Below are positions 1 to 5,123 of a DNA stretch of 5,123 nt, piece by piece. Within the stretch, counting starts at the first letter, position 1; each line of letters starts with the position of its first letter. A program made the position numbers and the translations under genes. The notes under the pieces are model-generated. The model did not search any database, was not told the DNA's origin, and saw only the letters and a program-made list of their open reading frames with translations. Source of the stretch: SZUA-87 sp041687805. GTDB taxonomy: Bacteria > Actinomycetota > Acidimicrobiia > Acidimicrobiales > Aldehydirespiratoraceae. The DNA lies in contig JBDNJK010000090.1 in the NCBI GenBank assembly GCA_041687805.1, positions 1 to 5,123 on the forward strand. Direction: 5' to 3'.

Positions 1-1
1 C

Positions 2-1327
2 CGGGAAGGCACCGCCACACTCGATCTTGATGTGCCCGGCACCGATATGGAGCCACTGTTCCAGGTCCTTCTCGACACGGTGCCCCCACCCGCACATGAA
101 GAGGGTCGCCCCCTCCAGGCTTGGGTCACCAACCTCGCCGCGTCGCCTTATGTAGGCCGTATTGCTGTTTGCCGGGTCCGCCACGGCGTGATTCACAAGG
201 GGCAGGCCGTGGCATGGTGCCATGGAGATGGCCTGGTCACGGCGGCCCGGATCGGTTCTCTCACTATCACCGAGGCGCTTGACCAGCTTGATGTCGACGA
301 AGCCGAAGCCGGCGAGTTGATAGGAATTTCTGGTATTCCCGATATAGCCATCGGCGACACGCTCGCCGATCCGGAGCATCCGGAGGCTTTGCCGGCGATC
401 CATGTCGACGAGCCCACTCTCTCGATGACCATTGGCGTCAACACGAGCCCACTGGCCGGCAAGGACGGCAAGAAACTCACCGCACGACTGATCAAGAACC
501 GGCTCGATGTCGAACTGGTTGGCAACATGTCGATCCGGGTTCTTCCGACCGACCGGCCCGACACGTGGGAGGTGCAGGGCCGAGGTGAATTACAGCTGGC
601 GATCCTCGTCGAGACCATGCGGCGCGAAGGGTTCGAGCTCACCGTTGGCAAACCGGCGGTTGTTACTCGCGAGATCGACGGCACGCTTCATGAACCGACC
701 GAGCGGTTGAGCATCGATGTGCCCGAAGAGCACGTTGGTTCTGTCACCCAACTCCTTGGCGAGCGCAAGGCCCGCATGGAAGACATGACCAATCATGGAA
801 CCGGCTGGGTTCGTCTCGACTATGTGGTGCCGGCCAGGGCGTTGATCGGCTTCCGAACGGAGTTCCTCACCGAGACCCGCGGCACCGGGATGCTCCATCA
901 CGTTTTCGAAGGTTGGATGCGCTGGGCTGGCGAACTACATACCCGTCCGAATGGCAGTGTCGTCTCTGACCGCAACGGTGCCACCACCGGATATGCGATC
1001 GCCGCGCTTCAGGAACGCACGTCTCTCTATATTGGCCCTGGCACCGACGTCTACGAGGGCATGGTGATCGGCGAGAATGCCAGATCCGACGACATGGATG
1101 TCAACATCTGCCGTGAGAAGAAGCAGACCAACGTGCGCGCCGCGTCATCTGACGACACGATCAGGTTGACACCACCACGGCTTCTGTCTCTTGAGCAGGC
1201 GCTCGAGTCGATAAGCGACGATGAGTGTGTCGAGGTCACTCCAGGCTCAGTACGGTTGCGTAAGCAGGTGTTGGGCGTCGGCGACCGGGCCCGGATCTTC
1301 AGGAAGCAAAAAAGTCCTCGCGACTGA
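2..1327 (+). CDS. typA: Ribosome-associated translational GTPase TypA/BipA, C-terminal part (5' end outside window)
   Basis: TypA (BipA) is a cytosolic EF-G-like GTPase that binds the ribosome and helps 50S assembly and growth under stress. Only the last 441 residues are here. The frame is open from base 2 and runs to TGA at 1325-1327. The family is about 610-640 residues, so the missing part is the N-terminal GTPase domain with its P-loop. In the visible numbering, a domain II beta-barrel covers roughly residues 37-124. An EF-G III-like domain follows, opening with VDEPTLSM and including NTSPLAGKDGK. Then come GRGELQL and MRREGFEL, and a domain V with the TypA-typical ALIGFRTEF and GTGMLHHVF. 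The last ~120 residues are the TypA-specific C-terminal domain (VYEGMVIGENAR, KKQTNVRA, LSLEQALE, EVTPGSVRLRK). No ATG within the window is the true start, because conserved family sequence precedes the first one. Its end faces the 1363-1983 gene. Identification is very secure. Confidence 0.97.
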   Translation, partial: REGTATLDLDVPGTDMEPLFQVLLDTVPPPAHEEGRPLQAWVTNLAASPYVGRIAVCRVRHGVIHKGQAVAWCHGDGLVTAARIGSLTITEALDQLDVDEAEAGELIGISGIPDIAIGDTLADPEHPEALPAIHVDEPTLSMTIGVNTSPLAGKDGKKLTARLIKNRLDVELVGNMSIRVLPTDRPDTWEVQGRGELQLAILVETMRREGFELTVGKPAVVTREIDGTLHEPTERLSIDVPEEHVGSVTQLLGERKARMEDMTNHGTGWVRLDYVVPARALIGFRTEFLTETRGTGMLHHVFEGWMRWAGELHTRPNGSVVSDRNGATTGYAIAALQERTSLYIGPGTDVYEGMVIGENARSDDMDVNICREKKQTNVRAASSDDTIRLTPPRLLSLEQALESISDDECVEVTPGSVRLRKQVLGVGDRARIFRKQKSPRD

Positions 1328-1332
1328 AGATC
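1294..1332. terminator. 9-bp inverted repeat spanning the typA stop codon; candidate 3'-end hairpin
   Basis: GATCTTCAG at 1294-1302 is repeated inverted and perfectly as CTGAAGATC at 1324-1332, around a 21-nt loop. The typA stop codon TGA (1325-1327) lies inside the right arm. The loop holds six A residues (1308-1313), which read as a U-tract on the - strand. On that strand a small AGTC/GACT stem precedes the U-tract. It sits between two convergent genes, where a shared terminator is expected. The long loop and modest stem make it an atypical intrinsic terminator, so this is inference. Confidence 0.4.
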
Positions 1333-1351
1333 TCAGACCCAGAGTCCGAGA
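1331..1351 (-). terminator. Stem-loop just past the end of the 1363-1983 gene, possible terminator
   Basis: TCTCAGAC (1331-1338) and GTCCGAGA (1344-1351) form an 8-bp stem with a 5-nt loop. The one imperfect position is A.C on the + strand but G.U on the - strand, so the hairpin is stable as - strand RNA. It starts 11 nt past the stop of the leftward gene. The nearest U-tract on that strand is the T6 opposite 1308-1313, about 17 nt further on, which is too far for a classical terminator. It overlaps the neighbouring inverted repeat by two bases, so the two could be alternative folds. Confidence 0.35.
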
Positions 1352-1362
1352 CGCGTTGCAAC

Positions 1363-1983
1363 TCAGGCGGCGATGCCTCGCCAGATGGTCTGCTCAAGAG
1401 CATTGGGAACCACGAGCCCATCGGCGCGCTTGAAGAGCTCCATGTACGACTCGTCGGATTCGAGCTTGGCCGACTGTTCTTCTATCTCGGCCATTGAGGC
1501 GTTGAAGCCAGCCCAACTAATCCGTGATCGCCTCCCGGTCACCGCGGTCGACAGGCCCACGGTGGCTCCGGTGATGCTCGAAACTGTGGATGACACGTCC
1601 GCTGCGAATTCCATGGCCTCACCGATCCTCGAGAGGTTGATGTTCGTCGTCGTGACGTTGAAGTAGGGCCCCGGGTCGCCGAGCGGCATCCTGACGTTCC
1701 AGAGGGTGTCCTCGATTTCACCGGTCATCAGGTTTGCGGCCAACTGGACGGCACCCTGGAATTCTGTATCGGTGGCCATTTCCAGAATCATGCGGTCGTA
1801 GTCGGCGAGAGTCTCGTAGCCTCCGGAGATTCCGATGATCGCCGGATCGCCCGCGACCTGTATTCCGGCTCCGAACGCGCCGCCGTGGTTGTCGTTGAGC
1901 AGACTTACCACATAGTTTGTGAGGTTTATGGCCTGAGGCATGGCCCCAGCCTTCACCCGAAAAATCCTCGATGTTGAAAACAC
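1363..1983 (-). CDS. Conserved-looking cytosolic protein of two tandem ferredoxin-like (dimeric alpha/beta-barrel-type) halves, function unknown
   Basis: I do not recognise a named family. From the GTG at 1983 the protein is 206 residues with no signal peptide or membrane segment. It consists of two similar halves. About residues 12-96 and 117-202 align almost without gaps. Each has a helix, then a strand pair (GGAFGAGIQVAGDPAIIGISGGY and, in half 2, TGATVGLSTAVTGRRSRISWAGF), a second helix (ADYDRMI against AEIEEQS), an acidic turn (TDTEF against SDESY), and an end motif EDTLWN against EQTIWR. This beta-alpha-beta-beta-alpha-beta order is that of ABM, NIPSNAP and stress-responsive A/B-barrel domains, so the chain may be a fused pseudo-dimer. 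The start was chosen because GGAAGG lies 7 nt upstream of this GTG. An in-frame ATG at 2055 would add 24 residues, rich in Pro, Gly and Ala, but has no good ribosome binding site. Function cannot be read from the context: it is convergent with typA and divergent from the small gene at 2275. Confidence 0.75.
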   Translation of the reverse strand: MFSTSRIFRVKAGAMPQAINLTNYVVSLLNDNHGGAFGAGIQVAGDPAIIGISGGYETLADYDRMILEMATDTEFQGAVQLAANLMTGEIEDTLWNVRMPLGDPGPYFNVTTTNINLSRIGEAMEFAADVSSTVSSITGATVGLSTAVTGRRSRISWAGFNASMAEIEEQSAKLESDESYMELFKRADGLVVPNALEQTIWRGIAA

Positions 1984-1990
1984 AATCTTT

Positions 1991-1996
1991 CCTTCC
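1991..1996 (-). promoter_or_regulatory. Ribosome binding site that decides the GTG start at 1983
   Basis: On the - strand GGAAGG ends 7 nt before the GTG codon at 1983-1981. It is a near-consensus Shine-Dalgarno sequence at ideal spacing. The upstream ATG at 2055 is preceded only by a weak GGCGA. Confidence 0.65.
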
Positions 1997-2088
1997 GGTT
2001 GGCCCGCTGGCGCGGGATGGTCGTTCGCGGTGACCATGCTTAGAAGACCAGCCATTCGCCAGCTATCCGCTGCCCGCCACCGTCGTGG

Positions 2089-2119
2089 ATGTTAGGCATA
2101 CTTAACTAGGACCTGTCAA
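2089..2119 (-). promoter_or_regulatory. Candidate promoter of the 1363-1983 gene
   Basis: Read leftward, a perfect -35 hexamer TTGACA (2119-2114) is followed after 19 bp by TAACAT (2094-2089), which matches the -10 consensus at four of six positions. The spacing is longer than the preferred 17 bp. Transcription would begin near 2082, leaving about 100 nt of leader before the GTG at 1983. The perfect -35 is the main support. Confidence 0.4.
2092..2105. promoter_or_regulatory. Imperfect palindrome TTAGGCATACTTAA, DtxR-family-operator-like
   Basis: The 14-mer departs from the perfect palindrome TTAGGCATGCCTAA at two positions only. TTAGG/CCTAA half-sites are typical of iron- or manganese-dependent DtxR/IdeR/MntR regulators. 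The site sits between the -35 and -10 of the candidate leftward promoter and overlaps the -10, where a repressor would act. It matches the longer 19-bp IdeR box poorly (about 9 of 19), so metal control is only a suggestion. Confidence 0.25.
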
Positions 2120-2205
2120 CAGACGCGGGAATCAACTACTCCGAGTGGGAACCGCTGAAGCGAAAACCGCGGTCTCGTTCGTGAGCACCTCTATGAAGCG
2201 GAATC

Positions 2206-2225
2206 GGGTAGGTACTGGCGTACCC
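2206..2225. repeat. Nested inverted repeat upstream of the 2275 gene
   Basis: GGTAC-TGGC-GTACC (2211-2224) is a perfect 5-bp inverted repeat with a 4-nt centre. Overlapping it, GGGTA (2206-2210) pairs with TACCC (2221-2225) around a 10-nt centre, so two exclusive pairings share the same right arm. It overlaps the candidate -10 TACCCT of the rightward gene, consistent with an operator. It may also be chance, since the arms are short. Confidence 0.3.
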
Positions 2226-2260
2226 TCGGATGACGCACCGGGCGATCCCGGGTGTGCATC

Positions 2261-2266
2261 AGGAGG
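2261..2266 (+). promoter_or_regulatory. Strong Shine-Dalgarno fixing the GTG start at 2275
   Basis: AGGAGG is followed after 8 nt by GTG at 2275. The upstream in-frame ATG at 2230 has no such site, and the ATG at 2270 meets a stop at once. Confidence 0.75.
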
Positions 2267-2274
2267 CGAATGTA

Positions 2275-2544
2275 GTGGCAACCGGTCGATCCAGTTTCGC
2301 AAAAAGACAGCGTGATATGGCCAAGAAGGCCAAGGCCCTGGCCAAGCGTGAGCGGCGCCTCGAAGACAATCCCGAGGAGCCCGAAAGCGAAGATGGTGAG
2401 GCCCAAGGCGGCCCGAAGCTAAGCAACGAAGAGGTCATGGAGAAGATCGCCGACCTCCACCGGCGTTACGACGACGGTCAAATGGATCTCGACACTTTTG
2501 ATGACGAGAAAGCGTTCCTGATGGCGCAGATCAGCATCGACTGA
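2275..2544 (+). CDS. Small basic/acidic protein with SHOCT-like C-terminus, function unknown
   Basis: This is an 89-residue cytosolic protein starting at GTG after a consensus AGGAGG. Residues 4-29 (GRSSFAKRQRDMAKKAKALA and on) are strongly basic and probably helical. The opening GRSSFAKRQR resembles small proteins widespread in bacteria with Lys/Arg-rich, possibly nucleic-acid- or ribosome-binding tails. Residues 30-46 are an acidic, Pro/Glu-rich linker. Residues 50-86 resemble a SHOCT domain: two short helices around a Gly hinge, IADLHRRYDDGQMD then TFDDEKAFLMAQI, compared with the usual LxxLxxxGxITxxEFxxxKxxLL. SHOCT modules occur as C-terminal oligomerisation or interaction segments, and their exact role is unknown. 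The gene is alone on its strand, convergent with the AKR gene 35 bp away. The gene is well supported; its function is not. Confidence 0.8.
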   Translation: MATGRSSFAKRQRDMAKKAKALAKRERRLEDNPEEPESEDGEAQGGPKLSNEEVMEKIADLHRRYDDGQMDLDTFDDEKAFLMAQISID

Positions 2545-2564
2545 CCTGCCTTCTACTCCACCAG

Positions 2565-2574
2565 CGCGGCCGCG
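2565..2574. repeat. GC palindrome between the convergent 2275 and AKR genes
   Basis: CGCGGCCGCG is a perfect 10-bp palindrome in the 35-bp gap between two convergent stops. At most 3 bp could pair around a 4-nt loop, and there is no U-tract on either strand. It is therefore a weak terminator candidate, and no better one is visible in this gap. Confidence 0.3.
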
Positions 2575-2579
2575 GCGGA

Positions 2580-3461
2580 TCAGATCAGTTCGAGCGCGCT
2601 GCCATCGAACAGTGGAGTTATTCCGAATTGCTGCCTGTCGGATGCCAGATGCATCTCGTCGGGCGCTACTCCGCTGAAATTCTCCGCGACATCGACAATC
2701 ATTTCGAGCAGCCGCGCATCGCTGGAGCTATTGAGGAACACTTGCGGATCTGCGAGGACGAACTGAACGGCTCGGGAAAGTGCGGCCGTATCCTCGATCG
2801 GCTCGTACCACGAGAAATGTGGTTGCGATGGATCGGCCCAACGCCGTCGCGCCACCGACTTGATTGTTTGCAGGGCAACGTTGCGTTCCGCACACAGTGA
2901 TTCGAGCCGGTGGAAATCGTTTGCGAATTGTGGAATCTGGGCCATGCTGTGGTTCCAAGGAACCAGCACCGAGCTGAATGGCGCTTCGGCCAAGCTGCGG
3001 ATGTGCATCGAGGGTATTCGTAGGCCGTGCCCGGTGATTCCGACGAATCGACACAAACCTTCATCACGTGCGTTGAACAGAGCCTCGACTGCTCCGCCAG
3101 GTGAGAACGCTGTGTGCCATTCGTCGTCCTCGACCAGATTGTGGAGTTGGATCAGATCGACCTGCTCGACACCAAGACGATCGAGGCTTTGTTCCAGGCT
3201 GGCTCGAGCTGCAGGCCCAGTGCGGTCGCCGGTCTTGGTGGCCAAGAAGAATTCGCTCCGGTAGTCGCTCAGAAATGGCGCCAGTCTCAACTCGGACTCG
3301 CCATACGAAGAGGCAGTGTCGATGTGATTTAGGCCTCGTCGACGAACGAGATCGAGCGTGGTGTCGGCCGCGTTCTGACTCATCGAACCGAGCGCAGCGG
3401 CGCCGAATATAACCCGAGAGCTGGCATGGCCAGTAGAGCCGAAATTCATTCGTTCGATCAT
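2580..3461 (-). CDS. Aldo/keto reductase family oxidoreductase
   Basis: This is a 293-residue cytosolic TIM-barrel oxidoreductase, expected to reduce aldehydes or ketones with NADPH. The catalytic tetrad of the family is complete: Asp48 and Tyr53 in NHIDTASSYGESE, Lys76 in LATKTGDR and His107 in DLIQLHN. Further family signs are SLDRLGVEQVDL (residues 92-103), the FVGITGHG strand (139-146), and IKSVARRRW near residue 200, where such proteins usually carry an IKP(L/M)ARG-like motif. The length is a little short of the usual 300-340, with the truncation mainly in the C-terminal loops, and the substrate cannot be predicted. The ATG lies 9 nt after the engB stop, and the AGGG overlapping that stop serves as a modest ribosome binding site. 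This implies cotranscription with engB. A second Met at residue 5 is an alternative start. No functional link to EngB is evident. Confidence 0.93.
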   Translation of the reverse strand: MIERMNFGSTGHASSRVIFGAAALGSMSQNAADTTLDLVRRRGLNHIDTASSYGESELRLAPFLSDYRSEFFLATKTGDRTGPAARASLEQSLDRLGVEQVDLIQLHNLVEDDEWHTAFSPGGAVEALFNARDEGLCRFVGITGHGLRIPSMHIRSLAEAPFSSVLVPWNHSMAQIPQFANDFHRLESLCAERNVALQTIKSVARRRWADPSQPHFSWYEPIEDTAALSRAVQFVLADPQVFLNSSSDARLLEMIVDVAENFSGVAPDEMHLASDRQQFGITPLFDGSALELI

Positions 3462-3470
3462 GGTCCGACC

Positions 3471-4061
3471 CTAATCGAGCAGATGGGTGATGACGGCGCG
3501 GAGTTCGGGCAGGCCGGTTCCCTTCTCGCCACTGACCCACATCACGTCGGCTTTCTCGACACCAAGCTTTCTGGCAACTTCATTTCGTCGTTTGGCCCGG
3601 TGCGATGACTTGACCTTGTCGGCTTTCGTGGCGATAAACGTGATGGGCAATCCAACATCGCGCATCCAATCGACAGTCTCCAGGTCGAGGTTGGTGGGGC
3701 CAACGGCTCCGTCGATCAAGTGGAGCGCACCAACGAGGCTGTCGCGCTGTTCGAGGTAGGTACCGAGCATCACTGACCATTTGGCCTGTTCGGTCTTGGA
3801 GACATTGGCGTATCCATAGCCGGGAAGGTCCATGAGCCACTTGCCGGAATCGACAACGCCGAGCTCATAAGCGTTGAGAAGCCGAGTCGCACCGGGGGTC
3901 TTGGAAGTCTTGGCAAGTTTCTTTCGCTGGGCCAGGCCATTGATAAGCGATGATTTGCCGACGTTGGAGCGGCCGACGAAGGCCAGCTCGGACCGGTTGT
4001 TGGGGAGGTCGTAAACCGTGGTGTATGACCGGAGGAACGTCAGTTTGAGTGGTCCTGCCAT
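3471..4061 (-). CDS. engB: Ribosome biogenesis GTP-binding protein EngB (YsxC/YihA)
   Basis: EngB is an essential, usually ~200-residue, TRAFAC-class cytosolic GTPase required for late 50S subunit assembly. The 196 residues here are full length. All G motifs are visible: G1 GRSNVGKSS (30-38), the G2 region KTPGATRLLN (55-64), G3 DLPGYGYANV (78-87), G4 TKAD (145-148) and a G5-like SGEKGTGL (177-184). The family usually has two Ser at the start of G5, so the SG here is a mild deviation. The N-terminal LTFLRSY before ELAFVGRSN fits the family start, so the ATG at 4061 is right. No Shine-Dalgarno precedes it. Instead a -10-like TAGCCT ends 6 nt before the ATG, suggesting a leaderless message. It is the first gene of a pair with the AKR gene downstream, and it is divergent from the exported-protein gene. 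Confidence 0.96.
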   Translation of the reverse strand: MAGPLKLTFLRSYTTVYDLPNNRSELAFVGRSNVGKSSLINGLAQRKKLAKTSKTPGATRLLNAYELGVVDSGKWLMDLPGYGYANVSKTEQAKWSVMLGTYLEQRDSLVGALHLIDGAVGPTNLDLETVDWMRDVGLPITFIATKADKVKSSHRAKRRNEVARKLGVEKADVMWVSGEKGTGLPELRAVITHLLD

Positions 4062-4067
4062 AAGGCG

Positions 4068-4094
4068 AGGCTACAAGCGAGCGATTGGTGTCAA
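4068..4094 (-). promoter_or_regulatory. Probable leaderless promoter of engB
   Basis: Read leftward, a perfect -35 TTGACA (4094-4089) is followed after 15 bp by TAGCCT (4073-4068), a match to the actinobacterial TANNNT -10. The -10 ends 6 nt before the engB ATG, so transcription should begin at or next to the A of the start codon. The lack of any Shine-Dalgarno agrees with this. The 15-bp spacer is short. Confidence 0.55.
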
Positions 4095-4124
4095 TCGGCT
4101 CTAGCGGATCTAATGCATTTCGTG

Positions 4125-4130
4125 TATTTT
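4125..4130 (+). promoter_or_regulatory. Candidate -10 of the exported-protein gene
   Basis: TATTTT lies 8 nt upstream of the GTG at 4139 and fits TANNNT. There is no clear -35 about 17 bp upstream and no Shine-Dalgarno before the GTG. A leaderless start at 4139 is possible, but the evidence is weaker than for engB. Confidence 0.3.
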
Positions 4131-4138
4131 CATTCACA

Positions 4139-5098
4139 GTGACTGACGTAGATCCGAAGAGTTTCAGAGCCATCGTTGTGATGGCGGCAGTGATGGCGGT
4201 GCTGGCAGCGAGTTGCACCGCGCGCTCCCATGCGGCTGGCGTCGATTTGGCGGTGCTCGCTCCCATCTCGACCCCGGACCGTTCTTCCTACGACCCAAAC
4301 GGCCAGAAGGTGGTGCTCATGGACGGCGGCCGCACCGGCACCCGATATGACGACGCGACTCTTTATGTCGAGGCCGGAGAGCCGGGGTCGACGCGGCTGG
4401 TGAGTCGGCCGGGGTCGGCCACGATCGGCCGCCGTGTGAGGTGTACGTACCACGCCGTCGGTGGTGATACCGGCGGTCTGGAATGGGACATAGCAGTACC
4501 GACCCGGCCGGAGGCGGGCGGCCTCTATGTCCTGCGATGTGTCCACCCCGACGACAACAGCGACCTCAACGGGTATCCGATTCTCATTGTGTTCACGCCG
4601 GGTAGCCCACTTGCCGGCGGTGCAGTTGGTGTTGATGAGATCGCCAAGTTCGCCGTTGATTCGGAGACATTCGAGTCGCCCACACCGGTCCTCTCTCCGC
4701 CAGTCAGACAGATCGTCGGGATCGACACGTGGCTCGCAGTATCGAGCCGGCTCGTGTATACCGACGTGTCAGCTCAGGCCGGAAACGCCTGGGTGACGGT
4801 GCGGCCCATCTTTCGCGCTGCCGTCTGGGATTTCGGCGACGGCGAGTCGATGCGCTGCTCAACCGATGTCGACAAGGTGTGGGACCCCGCCTCGCCGACC
4901 TCAAATCAATCGACGCAGTGTTCACACCTCTTCGAACGGGCCAGCGTTCCGCCCGGTCGCAGCGGCAGCGTCGCGGTGTCGTGGACGATCTACGAGACCA
5001 CCAATCAGCATCCCTCCACCTGGACAATCTGGGGAGTCGTCACGCTCAACTCGCCAGCCGTGTTCAACGTCTCCGAATTGCAGTCCGTGATTCGCTGA
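4139..5098 (+). CDS. Exported protein with PKD-like WDFGDG motif, possible lipoprotein, function unknown
   Basis: I do not recognise a named gene. From GTG 4139 it is 319 residues. The N-terminus has a charged stretch (DPKSFR, 5-10), a hydrophobic core AIVVMAAVMAVLAA (11-24), then SCTARSHAAG. Cleavage after SHA (residue 32) by signal peptidase I is plausible. LAASC at 22-26 also satisfies the permissive lipobox pattern, so a lipid anchor on Cys26 is the alternative. The mature part has four Cys: 102 and 134, and 240 and 261, the latter pair flanking the C-terminal domain core. VWDFGDGE (229-236) followed by QCSHLFERAS (260-269) is the PKD-like beta-sandwich signature. With GIDTWLAV (194-201) it gives the pattern known in many actinobacterial envelope proteins, some near pilus or secretion genes. 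Other start codons are TTG 4085, which overlaps the engB -35, and ATG 4181, which would leave no charged n-region. It is divergent from engB, and nothing recognisable follows in the last 25 bases. Confidence 0.8.
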   Translation: MTDVDPKSFRAIVVMAAVMAVLAASCTARSHAAGVDLAVLAPISTPDRSSYDPNGQKVVLMDGGRTGTRYDDATLYVEAGEPGSTRLVSRPGSATIGRRVRCTYHAVGGDTGGLEWDIAVPTRPEAGGLYVLRCVHPDDNSDLNGYPILIVFTPGSPLAGGAVGVDEIAKFAVDSETFESPTPVLSPPVRQIVGIDTWLAVSSRLVYTDVSAQAGNAWVTVRPIFRAAVWDFGDGESMRCSTDVDKVWDPASPTSNQSTQCSHLFERASVPPGRSGSVAVSWTIYETTNQHPSTWTIWGVVTLNSPAVFNVSELQSVIR

Positions 5099-5123
5099 CG
5101 ACGATCAGGACTATCCGGCTTAG

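Larger units (their letters stand above)
1984..2274. other. Divergent intergenic region (291 bp) between the two-domain protein gene and the small SHOCT-like gene
   Basis: It holds the leftward ribosome binding site, the candidate promoter and palindrome near 2089-2119, the inverted repeat near 2206-2225 and the rightward Shine-Dalgarno at 2261. For the rightward gene the best -10 is TACCCT (2221-2226), a TANNNT match with no recognisable -35. I see no RNA gene and no further reading frame with a ribosome binding site. Confidence 0.5.

Noticed and set aside
193..684. 163-codon open frame on the - strand inside typA
   Set aside because: It is antisense to a clearly conserved typA, its translation is Ser/Arg/Pro-rich with no recognisable motif, and it has no ribosome binding site. 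Such frames are expected opposite GC-rich genes.
2230..2274. Upstream ATG start for the small SHOCT-like gene
   Set aside because: AGGAGG at 2261 would fall inside the coding region and is ideally placed for the GTG at 2275. The family-like sequence begins right after that GTG.
2565..2574. CGCGGCCGCG as an intrinsic terminator
   Set aside because: A loopless palindrome with no U-tract cannot form a standard terminator hairpin. It is kept only as a palindrome.
2860..3264. 134-codon open frame on the + strand opposite the AKR gene
   Set aside because: It lies antisense to the catalytic core of the AKR, with no motif and no Shine-Dalgarno.
3064..3540. 158-codon open frame on the - strand across the engB-AKR junction
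   Set aside because: It is out of frame with two securely identified genes on the same strand, and its translation is Arg-rich and featureless.
4085..4138. TTG or GTG start at 4085-4090 for the exported protein
   Set aside because: It would overlap the -35 of engB and place 18 uncharacteristic residues before the signal peptide. The GTG at 4139 gives a normal n-region length.
1..5123. tRNA, CRISPR array, insertion sequence or phage module
   Set aside because: I saw no cloverleaf-like tract ending in a T-arm, no regularly spaced direct repeats, and no transposase or integrase reading frame.

Overview
The window looks like a stretch of ordinary chromosome from a high-GC actinobacterium. The evidence is the TypA sequence, which is of the actinobacterial type, with tracts such as HHVFEGWMRWAGEL and EVTPGSVRLRKQ. 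GTG starts, TANNNT-type -10 elements and a PKD-like secreted protein of actinobacterial style agree with this. Acidimicrobiia or a relative is a reasonable guess, but only a guess. There are no RNA genes, transposases, CRISPR arrays or phage genes, and no sign of recent transfer.

Layout, left to right. (1) The 3' three-quarters of typA/bipA on the + strand (2-1327), entering from the left without its GTPase domain. (2) A convergent pair of inverted repeats (1294-1351) that probably ends transcription on one or both strands. (3) A - strand gene (1363-1983, GTG start) for an unnamed cytosolic protein made of two tandem ferredoxin-like halves. (4) A 291-bp divergent intergenic region (1984-2274) with a candidate promoter on the - strand, a DtxR-type palindrome inside it, and a small inverted repeat in front of the next gene. 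(5) A small + strand gene (2275-2544, GTG start) with a basic N-terminus and a SHOCT-like C-terminus. (6) A - strand pair, read from right to left: the ribosome-assembly GTPase EngB/YsxC (3471-4061), then an aldo/keto reductase (2580-3461) starting 9 nt after the engB stop. (7) A + strand gene (GTG 4139-5098), divergent from engB, for an exported protein with a C-terminal WDFGDG PKD-like motif and paired cysteines.

TypA and EngB are both translational GTPases or ribosome factors, but they are not in one transcription unit here. The AKR probably shares the engB message. The more interesting points are the apparently leaderless engB promoter, the duplicated-fold protein with a probable metal-regulator-like operator upstream, and the two alternative signal-peptide readings of the exported protein. 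I did not find a convincing new multi-gene system.
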